The notes under the pieces: generated by a model
What the model saw: the letters and a program-made list of their open reading frames with translations, nothing else
What the model was told of the DNA's origin: nothing
Database searches by the model: none
Origin: Paralithodes platypus
Lineage: Eukaryota > Arthropoda > Malacostraca > Decapoda > Lithodidae
Reading direction: 5' to 3'
Assembly (NCBI GenBank): GCA_032716605.1
Contig: CM064560.1
Span: 11,755,850-11,819,849, forward strand
DNA length: 64,000 nt
Program-made: the position numbers and the translations under genes
Shown: positions 56,640-64,000 of the stretch, in pieces
Position numbering within the stretch: the stretch's first letter is position 1
Layout of the letters: each line of letters starts with the position of its first letter

Positions 56640-57991
56640 CTTGTGAGCAGGGTTGCGGTGGATTTGGCTGGGGCTAGATTAAGTCTGTTTGTAGTGCACC
56701 AGCCATGTAGTGTGTTGAGATAGGGTTGAAGGAGATCTGTTGCTCTTTTTGGGTCATGGTGTGTGCATGTGAGTGTTATGTCATCTGCATAGGAGGCTAA
56801 GTTTATTTGGGGCGTATTGGGTGTAGTTATATCGTGCATGTACAGATTGAAGAGTGCGGGCGATAGGACGGATCCTTGTGGGACTCCGTTTGGAAAGTTT
56901 CTGATTTTAGATGACTGACCGGCAAAAGATATGTGTGCACATCTGCCTGCTAGGAAGTTGACCAGCCACCTTTTTGTGTTGTTGTGCATGTTTGTGTTGT
57001 AGTTTTTGTTTGTTAGGTTGTGGCGGGGGATGGCATCGAAGGCTTTACTAATGTCGAGTGTGGCTAATAGTGATCTGTGTGGTGGTCTAGCTGAATTGAT
57101 GCCGTCGAAAGCTCTTTGTGTAAGGTCTGTGAGAAGAGTGTTTGTGGAGTGCAGTGGCCTAAAGCCATGTTGTGTTGGAGCTAGGGGTAGGTCAGGTGTA
57201 ATTAGTTGTAATACTAGGCATTCCATGACTTTGGAGGGGGAGCAAAGGAGTGTGATGGGGCGGTGCGAGGAGGGTAGCGTGGGGTCTTTGTTGGGTTTGG
57301 GGAAAGTGATGATGATACCATGCTTCCAAATGTCTGGTATTGTGTTGTGTGAATAGCTGTAGTTTGATATGTTAGTGAGTGCTTGTATGCCTTGTGGTCC
57401 CAGGTGTCTGAGGTGTATGTTGCTTATGTTGTCTAGGCCACAGGCGGGTGAGTGCTTGAGATTGTTGATGATATGCTTTGTCTGGTGATTGGTGAAGGGT
57501 GTATAGTCAGGATCTGTGGGGAATTGTCTCTTACGTCGGATGACACGTCGGTCGTCTTTGTGAGGTTTTAGGTGGCTGACATGTGAGAAGTGATTGATGA
57601 AAGTGTTTGCTTGTTGTTTACATGAAGGAGTAGAGTCTGTTGTTGTGATTGCAGCATGTGATTGTGTTGTGTTGCTGTTGGAAAGTGTGATGCTGTTTAG
57701 TGTTTTGTAGAGTTTTTTGGGGTTTGTTTTGTGATCAAGTGTTTGTAGGAAGTTATTCCAATTTAGTTTTTGTTGTTCTCGTATTGTGTTGTTAGTTTGG
57801 GTGTTGAGTGCTTGAATTTGTTGTGTGATGTCTTGTGTGTGGGGTGCTGGGGAGTGTTTCAGTATGTCGCGTTGTCTGATGAGGTTTTTGAATTTCTGGT
57901 GTGAAGTTGGGGTTGTGTATTTTTCTGTTACCTCTTGGAATGTGTTTCTTGTCAGCGTTTTGGATAGTTTTATTGAGTATGTGTACAGCAT
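56558..57991 (-). CDS. LINE reverse transcriptase with intact catalytic motifs
   Basis: A 477-codon frame. It makes cDNA directly at a nicked target in non-LTR retrotransposition. Visible motifs: HSPACGLDNISNIHL (180-194), FPKPNKDP (230-237), HRPITLLCSPSKVMECLV (243-260), LDISKAFD with the first catalytic Asp (312-319), NGVPQGSVLSPALFN (368-382) and YADD (401-404). All three catalytic aspartates are present and there are no stops. Upstream residues ~24-170 are the endonuclease-RT linker. The frame ends at a slippage in a CACA-rich microsatellite; the thumb continues in the next frame. Homology, not the ATG, defines the content. Confidence 0.9.
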   Translation of the reverse strand: MLYTYSIKLSKTLTRNTFQEVTEKYTTPTSHQKFKNLIRQRDILKHSPAPHTQDITQQIQALNTQTNNTIREQQKLNWNNFLQTLDHKTNPKKLYKTLNSITLSNSNTTQSHAAITTTDSTPSCKQQANTFINHFSHVSHLKPHKDDRRVIRRKRQFPTDPDYTPFTNHQTKHIINNLKHSPACGLDNISNIHLRHLGPQGIQALTNISNYSYSHNTIPDIWKHGIIITFPKPNKDPTLPSSHRPITLLCSPSKVMECLVLQLITPDLPLAPTQHGFRPLHSTNTLLTDLTQRAFDGINSARPPHRSLLATLDISKAFDAIPRHNLTNKNYNTNMHNNTKRWLVNFLAGRCAHISFAGQSSKIRNFPNGVPQGSVLSPALFNLYMHDITTPNTPQINLASYADDITLTCTHHDPKRATDLLQPYLNTLHGWCTTNRLNLAPAKSTATLLTRWTGEHEYIPQLTINNTPLTHTHTPKS

Positions 57992-58272
57992 TGTTGATGT
58001 TAGTGATGGGTGTACTGTTTAGAGTTGTGAAGTGTTGTTCTGTCTCATTTGTGAATGCTTCCCAGTTAGCTCTTTTATAATTGGTGTATGTGTGTTTGTG
58101 GCTAGCTGGGGTGAGTCTGGTTTTGGTGGTGATAATGATCGGGAGGTGGTCAGAGCCTAATGTTCTGACCACCCTCCAGGATGTTATGGGGGCGAGTTCT
58201 GGGGAGCAAAAGGTGATGTCTGGAGAGGATGGGTTATAGAGGGCTTGGTGAGGAATATGGGTATGTTGATGG
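57792..58272 (-). pseudogene. LINE endonuclease C-terminal fragment
   Basis: The minus-strand frame starts at the truncation point with IHQHTHIPHQALYNPSS, then PDITFCSPELAPITSW and LGSDHLPIIITTKTRL. PDITF and S-D-H are conserved endonuclease motifs, the His being catalytic. The first two-thirds of the domain are missing through 5' truncation. Homology is lost near 57890 after HNPNFTPEIQ, where a one-base shift moves the frame into that of the RT; the rest of this frame to 57792 is out-of-register translation. Confidence 0.82.
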
Positions 58273-58400
58273 ATGTCTTAGTTGTTGAACATAGCAGGAA
58301 ATTAATTTCTTCATCCCCTAATATATATTCATATGTAAGCCCTATACTATATGCTTCCTACTAATGAATACATTCGCATAAAGGTCTTCATTATACTGCA

Positions 58401-58614
58401 ATAACCCTTTGAAGACCATGACGCATTTTGACAGTTTTTTTCTGACTATCCTTGAACGATTATATACAGGTTAAGGAACTGTGGGGATTCAAAGGCCAAA
58501 AACTATCTCAAACAGCTTAGACCATTAACTACCATTCATCCTTCCAAATCTGAATATAATAGTCTAATAATAACGAGAACCCCAAATGGAAATGCGGCAC
58601 CGTCTTTAAAAGGG
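58401..58614. mobile_element. Family B-related element, degraded
   Basis: The left end, ATAACCCTTTGAAGACCATG then ACGCATTTTGACAG, matches the family B terminus at 54256. The right half, with AATATAATAGTCTAATAATA and ACCGTCTTTAAAAGGG, mirrors it with many changes. The TTAA ends are no longer intact. It lies 113 bp beyond the LINE's target duplication. Confidence 0.65.
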
Positions 58615-58639
58615 ACAAGTTTTCCCAGACCCAACTTAG

Positions 58640-59420
58640 TATATATATCTTGAGTATAAAGACACATTTTGACAACTTATTTTGGCTATCATTAGGCAAT
58701 CTAATACAATATTTGAAGGAGCTTGGCCCATCAAAATGGAAAATCTATCTATTAAACATGTTACATTGTATAGCAGGCGTATACAAAACATTATATATCC
58801 ACATTGATCACACCTACACGTGTGGTGAGCTGGTACAGAGGAGGAGCGGGTGAGTGTGGGGGTTGGGTGGAGGGAGAGAAGTGGTAGGGTTGTTTGCTGA
58901 TTTTCAATGTCATATGGAGACTCCGTTATTGACAAAAATTTAGTATCTGTATTTCATTACGACGAAGCTTTACTTCATATGAGGAAATTGTATTAAGCTT
59001 AAGCAGGATCTGATTAAAGTAAAATGGGTTCAATCAATCTTATTATTAAAGCAGATCGTTCTGTAAGTCGAATAAAATAGTCTGATATTAACCTGAGTGA
59101 AGTAAAAATCCTGCGCTATAATATACAGAGAGAGCTAACAGCATATTGATAGGATATTCCGAATTAATTTTAGACTGATTAACGTTGTTGTGAAATATAT
59201 AAACATCATATGAAGTCAGGGTAACGTAACATTATTTTCCATAACTGAACAGTTTCATTAGGCTACATTACGTTACATTAACCCGTCCAGTACCGATGCT
59301 GTTTGTGGTATTTGATTTGAGCCGCCCATTGAGTCTTGCTGATATTCTTTCGACTCCCCTTCTTATTCTATTGACCGTATCATGTCCTTCCTTATTCATC
59401 TTCGCTTTCTTAATGATATC
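58640..59420 (+). mobile_element. Long inverted-repeat family, copy 1 (plus orientation)
   Basis: Starts with a family B-like terminus (ACATTTTGACAACTTATTTT) and contains GGAGCTTGGCCCATCAAAAT, a single TGTATAGCAGGCGTATACAA unit, ACACGTGTGGTGAGCTGGTA, CATATGGAGACTCCGTTATT, a TACGACGAAGCTTTACTTCA segment and ATATAAACATCATATGAAGT. All recur in inverted orientation at 60960-62933. No coding sequence was recognised. The right end is uncertain. Confidence 0.75.
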
Positions 59421-59537
59421 TAACTTCCGATTTAGTTTTTTTTCTGAACAGTATTGACTAAGCCACATTGCCTTGTCGCTTGGCACTGGCATTTTAAAAG
59501 TGTTATCCCATCCAGCACCGGTAACATCCTTTTAATT

Positions 59538-59728
59538 ATATTCGGACTACTATTATATTCGGACTACTATTAGGTTATTTTATCCAGGTTAGGAAGGACG
59601 TGTACCAACGATATTCGGACTACTATTATATTCGGACTACTATTAGGTTATTTTATTCAGGTTAGGAAGGACGTGTACCAATGATATTCGGACTACTATT
59701 AGGTTAGGAAGGACGTGTACCAATGATA
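59538..59728 (+). repeat. 73-bp tandem repeat, about 2.6 copies
   Basis: Units start at 59538, 59611 and 59684 with ATATTCGGACTACTATTA. In the first two units this segment is itself doubled and followed by GGTTATTTTAT and CAGGTTAGGAAGGACGTGTA. The third unit is shortened by loss of the inner part. Confidence 0.9.
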
Positions 59729-59797
59729 TGGCTACGAACCATGTCAGTTAATCCTTTTAGCTACCAAATATCCTTTGTAATCTTCATAAAATCGCGT

Positions 59798-60203
59798 TTA
59801 CCCTTTGAGACCCAGGACGTATTTTCTTTATACTATGGCGCCTGTTAGACGATTTCCTGGGTGACCGGTCAACTCAACCAGTAGACCATTTCAACCAGTA
59901 GCTCTCAACCAGTACCAAATCAACCAATACGGTTAGGTTAGGTTTGTACTATATTTTGGCACTGGTTTGGTTGGTCTGGGTTAATTTGGCACTGTTTGAG
60001 AGCTACTGGTTGAAATGGTCTACTGGTTGAGATGACATGGAACCGATTTCCTGTATTGCTTTAAGCAACTATCTTAGTCTCACAGGTGGAAATACGATCT
60101 CGACATGCCCTCTGGATTAAGTAGGTCCTTCTAAAACTGCATAAAACCGTCTAACTTCAGGAATAATGAAATGTAAACTGACGTCTTGGTAGTGAAAGGA
60201 TCA
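59798..60203. mobile_element. Family B-like element with a nested MITE
   Basis: The left end, TACCCTTTGAGACCCAGGAC, is mirrored by the right end (reverse complement ATCCTTTCACTACCAAGACG). Inside, TGTTAGACGATTT and AAAACCGTCTAA mirror each other. It is split by the insertion at 59860-60043. A better-preserved family B-type end (TTAACCCTTCCAGTACCAGC, minus strand) lies just outside at 60253, and another (TTAACCCGTCCAGTACCGAT) at 59278, so several elements are layered here. Confidence 0.55.
59860..60043. mobile_element. 184-bp MITE with long inverted ends
   Basis: Flanked by the direct repeat CGATTTCCTG (59850-59859 and 60044-60053). The left half contains CAACCAGTAGACCATTTCAA then CCAGTAGCTCTCAACCAGT, mirrored almost perfectly in the right half. 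The outer ~10 bp differ between ends. The centre carries GGTTAGGTTAGG, two telomere-like units. A duplication of 8-10 bp fits a hAT- or MULE-type element, not a piggyBac type. Confidence 0.8.
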
Positions 60204-60253
60204 ATATTGCTGAAATAAAGTTTAGAATACATTGCTGGTACTGGAAGGGTTAA

Positions 60254-60955
60254 TGCTTTCCACTGTGGCCCATTATATAATTCCTTCATCTAATTCACTT
60301 GTTTTGTGATATTTAGACATCTTTGTTCTTAATAAGTTTTACATATTAGTTCTGTGTCGCGTGACGCTAGAGTTTTGAACCCATTTAGTACCGATGACGT
60401 CTCATTTATATATTCTGACTGTCGGGAATTTAGATAAAGAGGTTAATTTACATATCACTGGTACATGAAATATCCCAACAAATAGTTACAATATATTTAC
60501 CAACGACGTAGTCGTTGATGGGTGTAATCCAGTCCCCCACACGCGGCTAGTTCAATTGCATGACATGTAGGAATGTTCACATAATACAATATCGATACAA
60601 TGAACTTAGCTTAAGAGGACTGGTGATGTAGGACTGTTGTTAATATTGTTGTAGATAATATTTGTAGCACATGGTGAACTGTGGGTTGAGTCAGAGCCGG
60701 GGGGAGGAGATGTTGACTGTACGGTGTTGATTGAGAGACTAAAGGGCCGGCGTCCGATCGCTTCGCGAAATTAAATATGGCTGCCGGCTCATAATAATTA
60801 TAACCCATAACTTGGTTTCATAATACATCTAGAGCTGATGTAGATATTTACACATTACAGTTAATATTTAACCTAACTTAAGAATAAACTATACAATACA
60901 CAAAGAACCAGCCGAAATCGTACAAGCGATACGATACCGCCAAATTAAAATGTCC
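60254..60955. other. No gene; scattered repeat-end fragments
   Basis: Near 60378, ACCCATTTAGTACCGATGAC resembles a family B terminus. The 65-codon minus frame at 60611-60808 has no domain. Otherwise unremarkable. Confidence 0.45.
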
Positions 60956-61370
60956 TATTGGACCAAAACCTGTCGGGATCATTACCCTATTCCCGACACT
61001 GACAATGATTAGACGATGCTATTCAGTTTCGGAAGGCCATCTACCAAATTGAAGGCAATATACTATTCTAATTGATGGCAGTAGCTGCCACATATTTTTC
61101 CTTTTCTTATTATCGTCTACTTATAGCTGAAACCAAATACCACAAACAACATCGGCTTAATGTAATGACACTTTTTAGTTATGGAAAATAATGATACGTT
61201 ACCCTGACTTCATATGATGTTTATATATTTCACAACAACGTTAATCATACTAAAATTCATTCCGAATATCCTATCAATATGTTGTTAGCTCTCTCTTTAT
61301 ATTATAGCGTATTTTTTTTTACTTCACTCAGGTTAATATCAGACTATTTTGTTTTCGCCTTAAAGAACGA

Positions 61371-61501
61371 CATGTCAGCCAGTCAGTAGTCAGTAGCCAG
61401 CACTTCTTTCCAAAAGGGGTAGGGAGGTTCAGCCCCTGGAGGTTGGGACTGAAAATCCCACTGACAGAATTTGTGCCTACTTGTGGATCAGCGAACCTTA
61501 A
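61371..61501. mobile_element. 131-bp insertion with 11-bp target duplication
   Basis: Flanked by TTAAAGAACGA at 61360-61370 and 61502-61512. Copy 1 of the host repeat lacks the insert at the matching place (near 59053). It contains GGTTCAGCCCC, a B-box-like sequence (about 61430-61440), and short CAGTCAGTAGTCAGTAGCCAG tandem motifs. No tail is evident. A small SINE is the best guess. Confidence 0.65.
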
Positions 61502-61719
61502 TTAAAGAACGATCAGCTTGAATAAAAAGATTGACTGAACCCATTTTACTTTAATCAGATCCTTCCTAAGCTGAAAACCATTTCCTTGTAGTGTACTTCA
61601 TATGAAGTAAAGCTTCGTCGTAATAAAATACACTCGAATTTTTTGTCAATAACGGAGTCTCCATATGACATTGAAACTCAGCAAACAACCCTACCACTTC
61701 CGATAATTATCGCGAATAG

Positions 61720-62272
61720 ACTCGCAGCGTTATTATACATAATTTATTAGGGAAAGTGAAGCTCTATGGAATCCTTATAAAATACTCACATATATTCCGT
61801 TGTGGTAGAATAGTTTTGATAAGTTTTGTAACTCGATTTTGTCTATATAAATAGTCCCGCGTAAACAAACTCAGTCCTGCAATCTTGAGAGCTCTGCTAC
61901 GGACGTGTTCATGTTTACAAAAAGTGTTCGAAATGGAGTACACTCGCTACGGTAAAGTGTTATGTTCTACAAAGATGTTATTGTATGTCTAATATAATGA
62001 ACCCACAGTAGCTGGCATGCAACTTGCAAGGGCTAGTGTTGTATCCCACGTACTGGGTCTAGGGCACTCTAGGGTTAGGTTAGGTTAGGTTGTTTGGTTA
62101 GTTTAATATACTAGGTCTCGGAAACAAGATTCGTAGTTGCGGTAGTATTTACATCAAAACAATAGTTAACTATCAAAACTATTCTTCCACAGTGGAATCT
62201 ATGTGAGTATATTATAAGGATTCCATAGAGCTTCACTTTCCCTAATAAATTATGTATAATAACGCTGCGAGT
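61720..62272. mobile_element. 553-bp element with ~100-bp terminal inverted repeats
   Basis: The left arm (61720-61821), starting ACTCGCAGCGTTATTATACA, and the right arm (62171-62272) are inverted repeats with only a few mismatches over ~100 bp. The single-copy middle contains GGTTAGGTTAGGTTAGGTT, an arthropod telomere-like run at about 62074-62092. There is no coding sequence. No clear target duplication; both flanks continue as GA-N2-AGACTCGC in mirrored form, so the true ends may lie a few bases further out. Confidence 0.85.
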
Positions 62273-62375
62273 CTTTTCAAAAAAATTACCCCACTTCCCT
62301 CCCTACCACCCCGCCCCCACACCCACCCACTCCTCCTCTTTACCAGCTCACCACACGTGTAGATGTGAATGTGGA

Positions 62376-62810
62376 TATACAATGTTTTGTATCCGCCTGC
62401 CATACAATGTTTTGTATCCGCCTGCCATACAATGTTTTGTATCCGCCTGCCATACAATGTTTTGTATCCGCCTGCCATAAAATGTTTTGTATCCACCTGC
62501 CATAAAATGTTTTGTATCCACCTGCCATACAATGTTTTGTATCCGCCTGCCATACAATGTTTTGTATCCGCCTGCCATAAAATGTTTTGTATCTGCCTGC
62601 CATACAATGTTTTGTATCCGCCTGCCATACAATGTTTTGTATCCGCCTGCCATAAAATGTTTTGTATCCGCCTGCCATAAAATGTTTTGTATCTGCCTGC
62701 CATACAATGTTTTGTATCTGCCTGCCATACAATGTTTTGTATCCGCCTGCCATAAAATGTTTTGTATCCGCCTGCCATAAAATGTTTTGTATCCGCCTGC
62801 CATACAATGT
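62376..62810 (-). repeat. 25-bp minisatellite, 17 copies plus partial
   Basis: Units of 25 bp, on the plus strand CATACAATGTTTTGTATCCG + CCTGC. Variants are CATAAAATG for CATACAATG, ATCCACC for ATCCGCC and ATCTGCC. The unit has no stop in any minus-strand frame, and 25 is not a multiple of three, so three overlapping 163-178-codon frames arise by chance. The homologous repeat at 58760-58790 has a single diverged unit, so this array is a later expansion. Confidence 0.96.
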
Positions 62811-62939
62811 AGCATATTTAATAGAGTTACCTTTTCCATTTTGATGGACCAAGCTCCTACTCAAGTTGTATAAGATCGTTTAATGATAGCCAAAATATGT
62901 TGTCAAAATGTCTCATAATTCTCAAGCTGTTAATATGAA

Positions 62940-64000
62940 AATGGATCTGAAAACAAAACAAATATTGAAAAAATATATTTATTTATTGTACGCGAGTTTA
63001 TTTATTAATGGGAAACATATAGTATAGGGTTGACGTATAAATGGATAGTAGGGAATGAAGAAGTGAGTTTCCTGTTGTGTCAAAACTTACAAAGTGTTAT
63101 CCAGTACAGGTTACGCTTATATTCATCATGAAATGAACCCTGTCACGATCTTGATGCATTATTTGTATTATATAGTTTTAGTTTTCATTAGACGGTTTTA
63201 TATAGGACAGGAAGGATCTGTTGGAGTTATGTGGACAACTGGCCTAATCAACCCTATGGTTAATTTAGATGAAGTGGACTGTATATATTTAATTTGGAAG
63301 ATTAACACATATAGAATATTGATTTACCTTTTATGATGAACTCGGTTGGTAATTGAAAGATGGCGGAAGATAGGCTAGTTGACTTACGTGGTTAGTAGGA
63401 TAAAGAAGCGTATGGAAAGAGGCTATAATAGGCTAGGATAGGATAGATATTTACGTTACATTTCATGATAACTAACAACAGATGATTATGTAGTGACTAT
63501 ATGAATAGGAGATGAAAGTGAAGCGAATACACCTAATATATGAAACTATGAAGAAGTAAGCTTAGCGTGTGGCAGGGACGGAGGTTGTTTGGAGAGTGAG
63601 AGAGAGAAACGTCTTCGTGTCTCTCGTGACTATCCACGCCTGCGCATAGCATATGGAAAATGTATCCCATCTTTATATTGAGATACATATGAACAATCTT
63701 AATACATAATACACAAATATATGGGAATTATAATCCTACAATACTTTCCCATATACAACTACAGAATAATATATTCTTACCAAAATCATGGAACGTTCCA
63801 TCTAAGATTACGGAAGCGTTCAACTTAAGGTCTACGGAAACGTTCAACTTAAGACTACGGAAAGATACATAAACCCAGATTACGTAACATCGAGACTGTT
63901 CATACTAGATAGAGTATACTAAGTATGGACAAACCCTATGATATCCGTATCCCATTCCATCTCTGAATAAAATCGTCTGATGATAGCCAAATGCGTTATA
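62940..64000. mobile_element. Partial family B-like element running off the window
   Basis: Near 63180-63230, ATTAGACGGTTTTATATAGG and ACAGGAAGGATCTGTTGGAG match the subterminal pattern of family B. The last bases (AAAATCGTCTGATGATAGCC) mirror it, so the right terminus probably lies just past position 64000. The interior has no domain; short near-duplicates of CGTTCAACTTAAG occur at about 63815-63855. The 80-codon frame at 63094-63336 is not convincing. Confidence 0.5.

Larger units (their letters stand above)
55646..58287 (-). mobile_element. 5'-truncated LINE with target-site duplication and (CAA)n tail
   Basis: The insertion (55661-58272) is bounded by the 15-bp direct repeat ATGTCTTAGTTGTTG at 55646-55660 and 58273-58287; part of the left copy may merge with the tail. 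On the minus strand it holds the end of an endonuclease (GSDHLPI), a full reverse transcriptase (YADD) and a C-terminal Cys/His motif, then a (CAA)n tail. Only two frameshifts interrupt about 860 codons. The coding strand is strikingly A/C-rich, giving Thr/His/Asn/Pro-rich protein. NGVPQGSVLSP and the domain order suggest a jockey-like clade. Confidence 0.92.
60960..62933 (-). mobile_element. Long inverted-repeat family, copy 2 (interrupted)
   Basis: Inverted relative of 58640-59420. Its outer end has TTAA at 62930-62933, then (minus strand) TTAACAGCTTGAGAATTATG and GACATTTTGACAACATATTT. The inner end near 60990 (ACAATGATTAGACGATGCTA) mirrors the family B pattern. Three later events enlarge it: a 131-bp insertion (61371-61501), a 553-bp TIR element (61720-62272) and growth of a 25-bp minisatellite (62376-62810) from a unit that is single in copy 1. 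Confidence 0.72.

Noticed and set aside
62242..62864. Three minus-strand frames of 163-178 codons with MAGGYKTFYGRR-type repeats
   Set aside because: A 25-bp stop-free tandem unit gives the same peptide series in all frames; the homologous repeat copy has a single unit and no frame.

Overview
The window is repeat-dominated eukaryotic DNA, most likely from an arthropod and probably a decapod crustacean. The evidence is decayed non-LTR retrotransposons of types common in crustacean genomes, tRNA-like SINE pairs, short TTAGG runs (the arthropod telomere motif), many minisatellites, and no host gene. No bacterial-type operon, CRISPR array or convincing host exon was found, so every reading frame with recognisable content belongs to a mobile element.

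Layout. (1) Positions 1-36621 are one huge tandem array of a 62-bp monomer (about 590 copies) carrying a telomere-like GTTAGGGTTG core and a TATATAAA motif. It is nearly uniform up to about 27.8 kb and increasingly diverged toward its right edge. It is interrupted by a 100-N assembly gap (19547-19646), followed by about 0.7 kb of indel-ridden copies. (2) 36.6-41.7 kb holds two inverted tRNA-like SINE pairs, a LINE 3' fragment with a poly(A) tail, a short TTAA-ended element and a dead LINE reverse transcriptase. (3) 41.9-44.9 kb is one rearranged minus-strand LINE. Its endonuclease region is split by a TTAA-flanked element that inserted precisely, its endonuclease-RT linker has expanded into a 58-bp minisatellite, and part of its RT is inverted. 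(4) 45-50 kb carries 42-bp and 52-bp minisatellites, three old ~155-bp repeats, a possible solo LTR and a 0.9-kb TTAA element. (5) 51.9-54.7 kb is a nest of TTAA-ended elements, two retroposon insertions with clear target-site duplications, and 31-bp and 39-bp minisatellites. (6) 55.65-58.29 kb is a relatively young, 5'-truncated minus-strand LINE with a (TTG/CAA)n tail, a 15-bp target duplication, an intact YADD reverse-transcriptase core and only two frameshifts. (7) 58.4-64 kb is a mosaic of terminal-inverted-repeat elements, including two inverted copies of a long repeat, a 0.55-kb element with ~100-bp inverted ends and a 25-bp minisatellite grown inside one repeat.

How the parts relate. 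LINE machinery explains the tailed insertions. A 528-bp SINE-like insertion at 53.5 kb shares about 85 bp of 3' end and the same trinucleotide tail with the LINE at 55.6 kb, so it was probably mobilised by that LINE family. A separate set of non-autonomous elements shares TTAA termini beginning CCC or GGG. That suggests mobilisation by a piggyBac-like transposase, but no transposase gene is present here.
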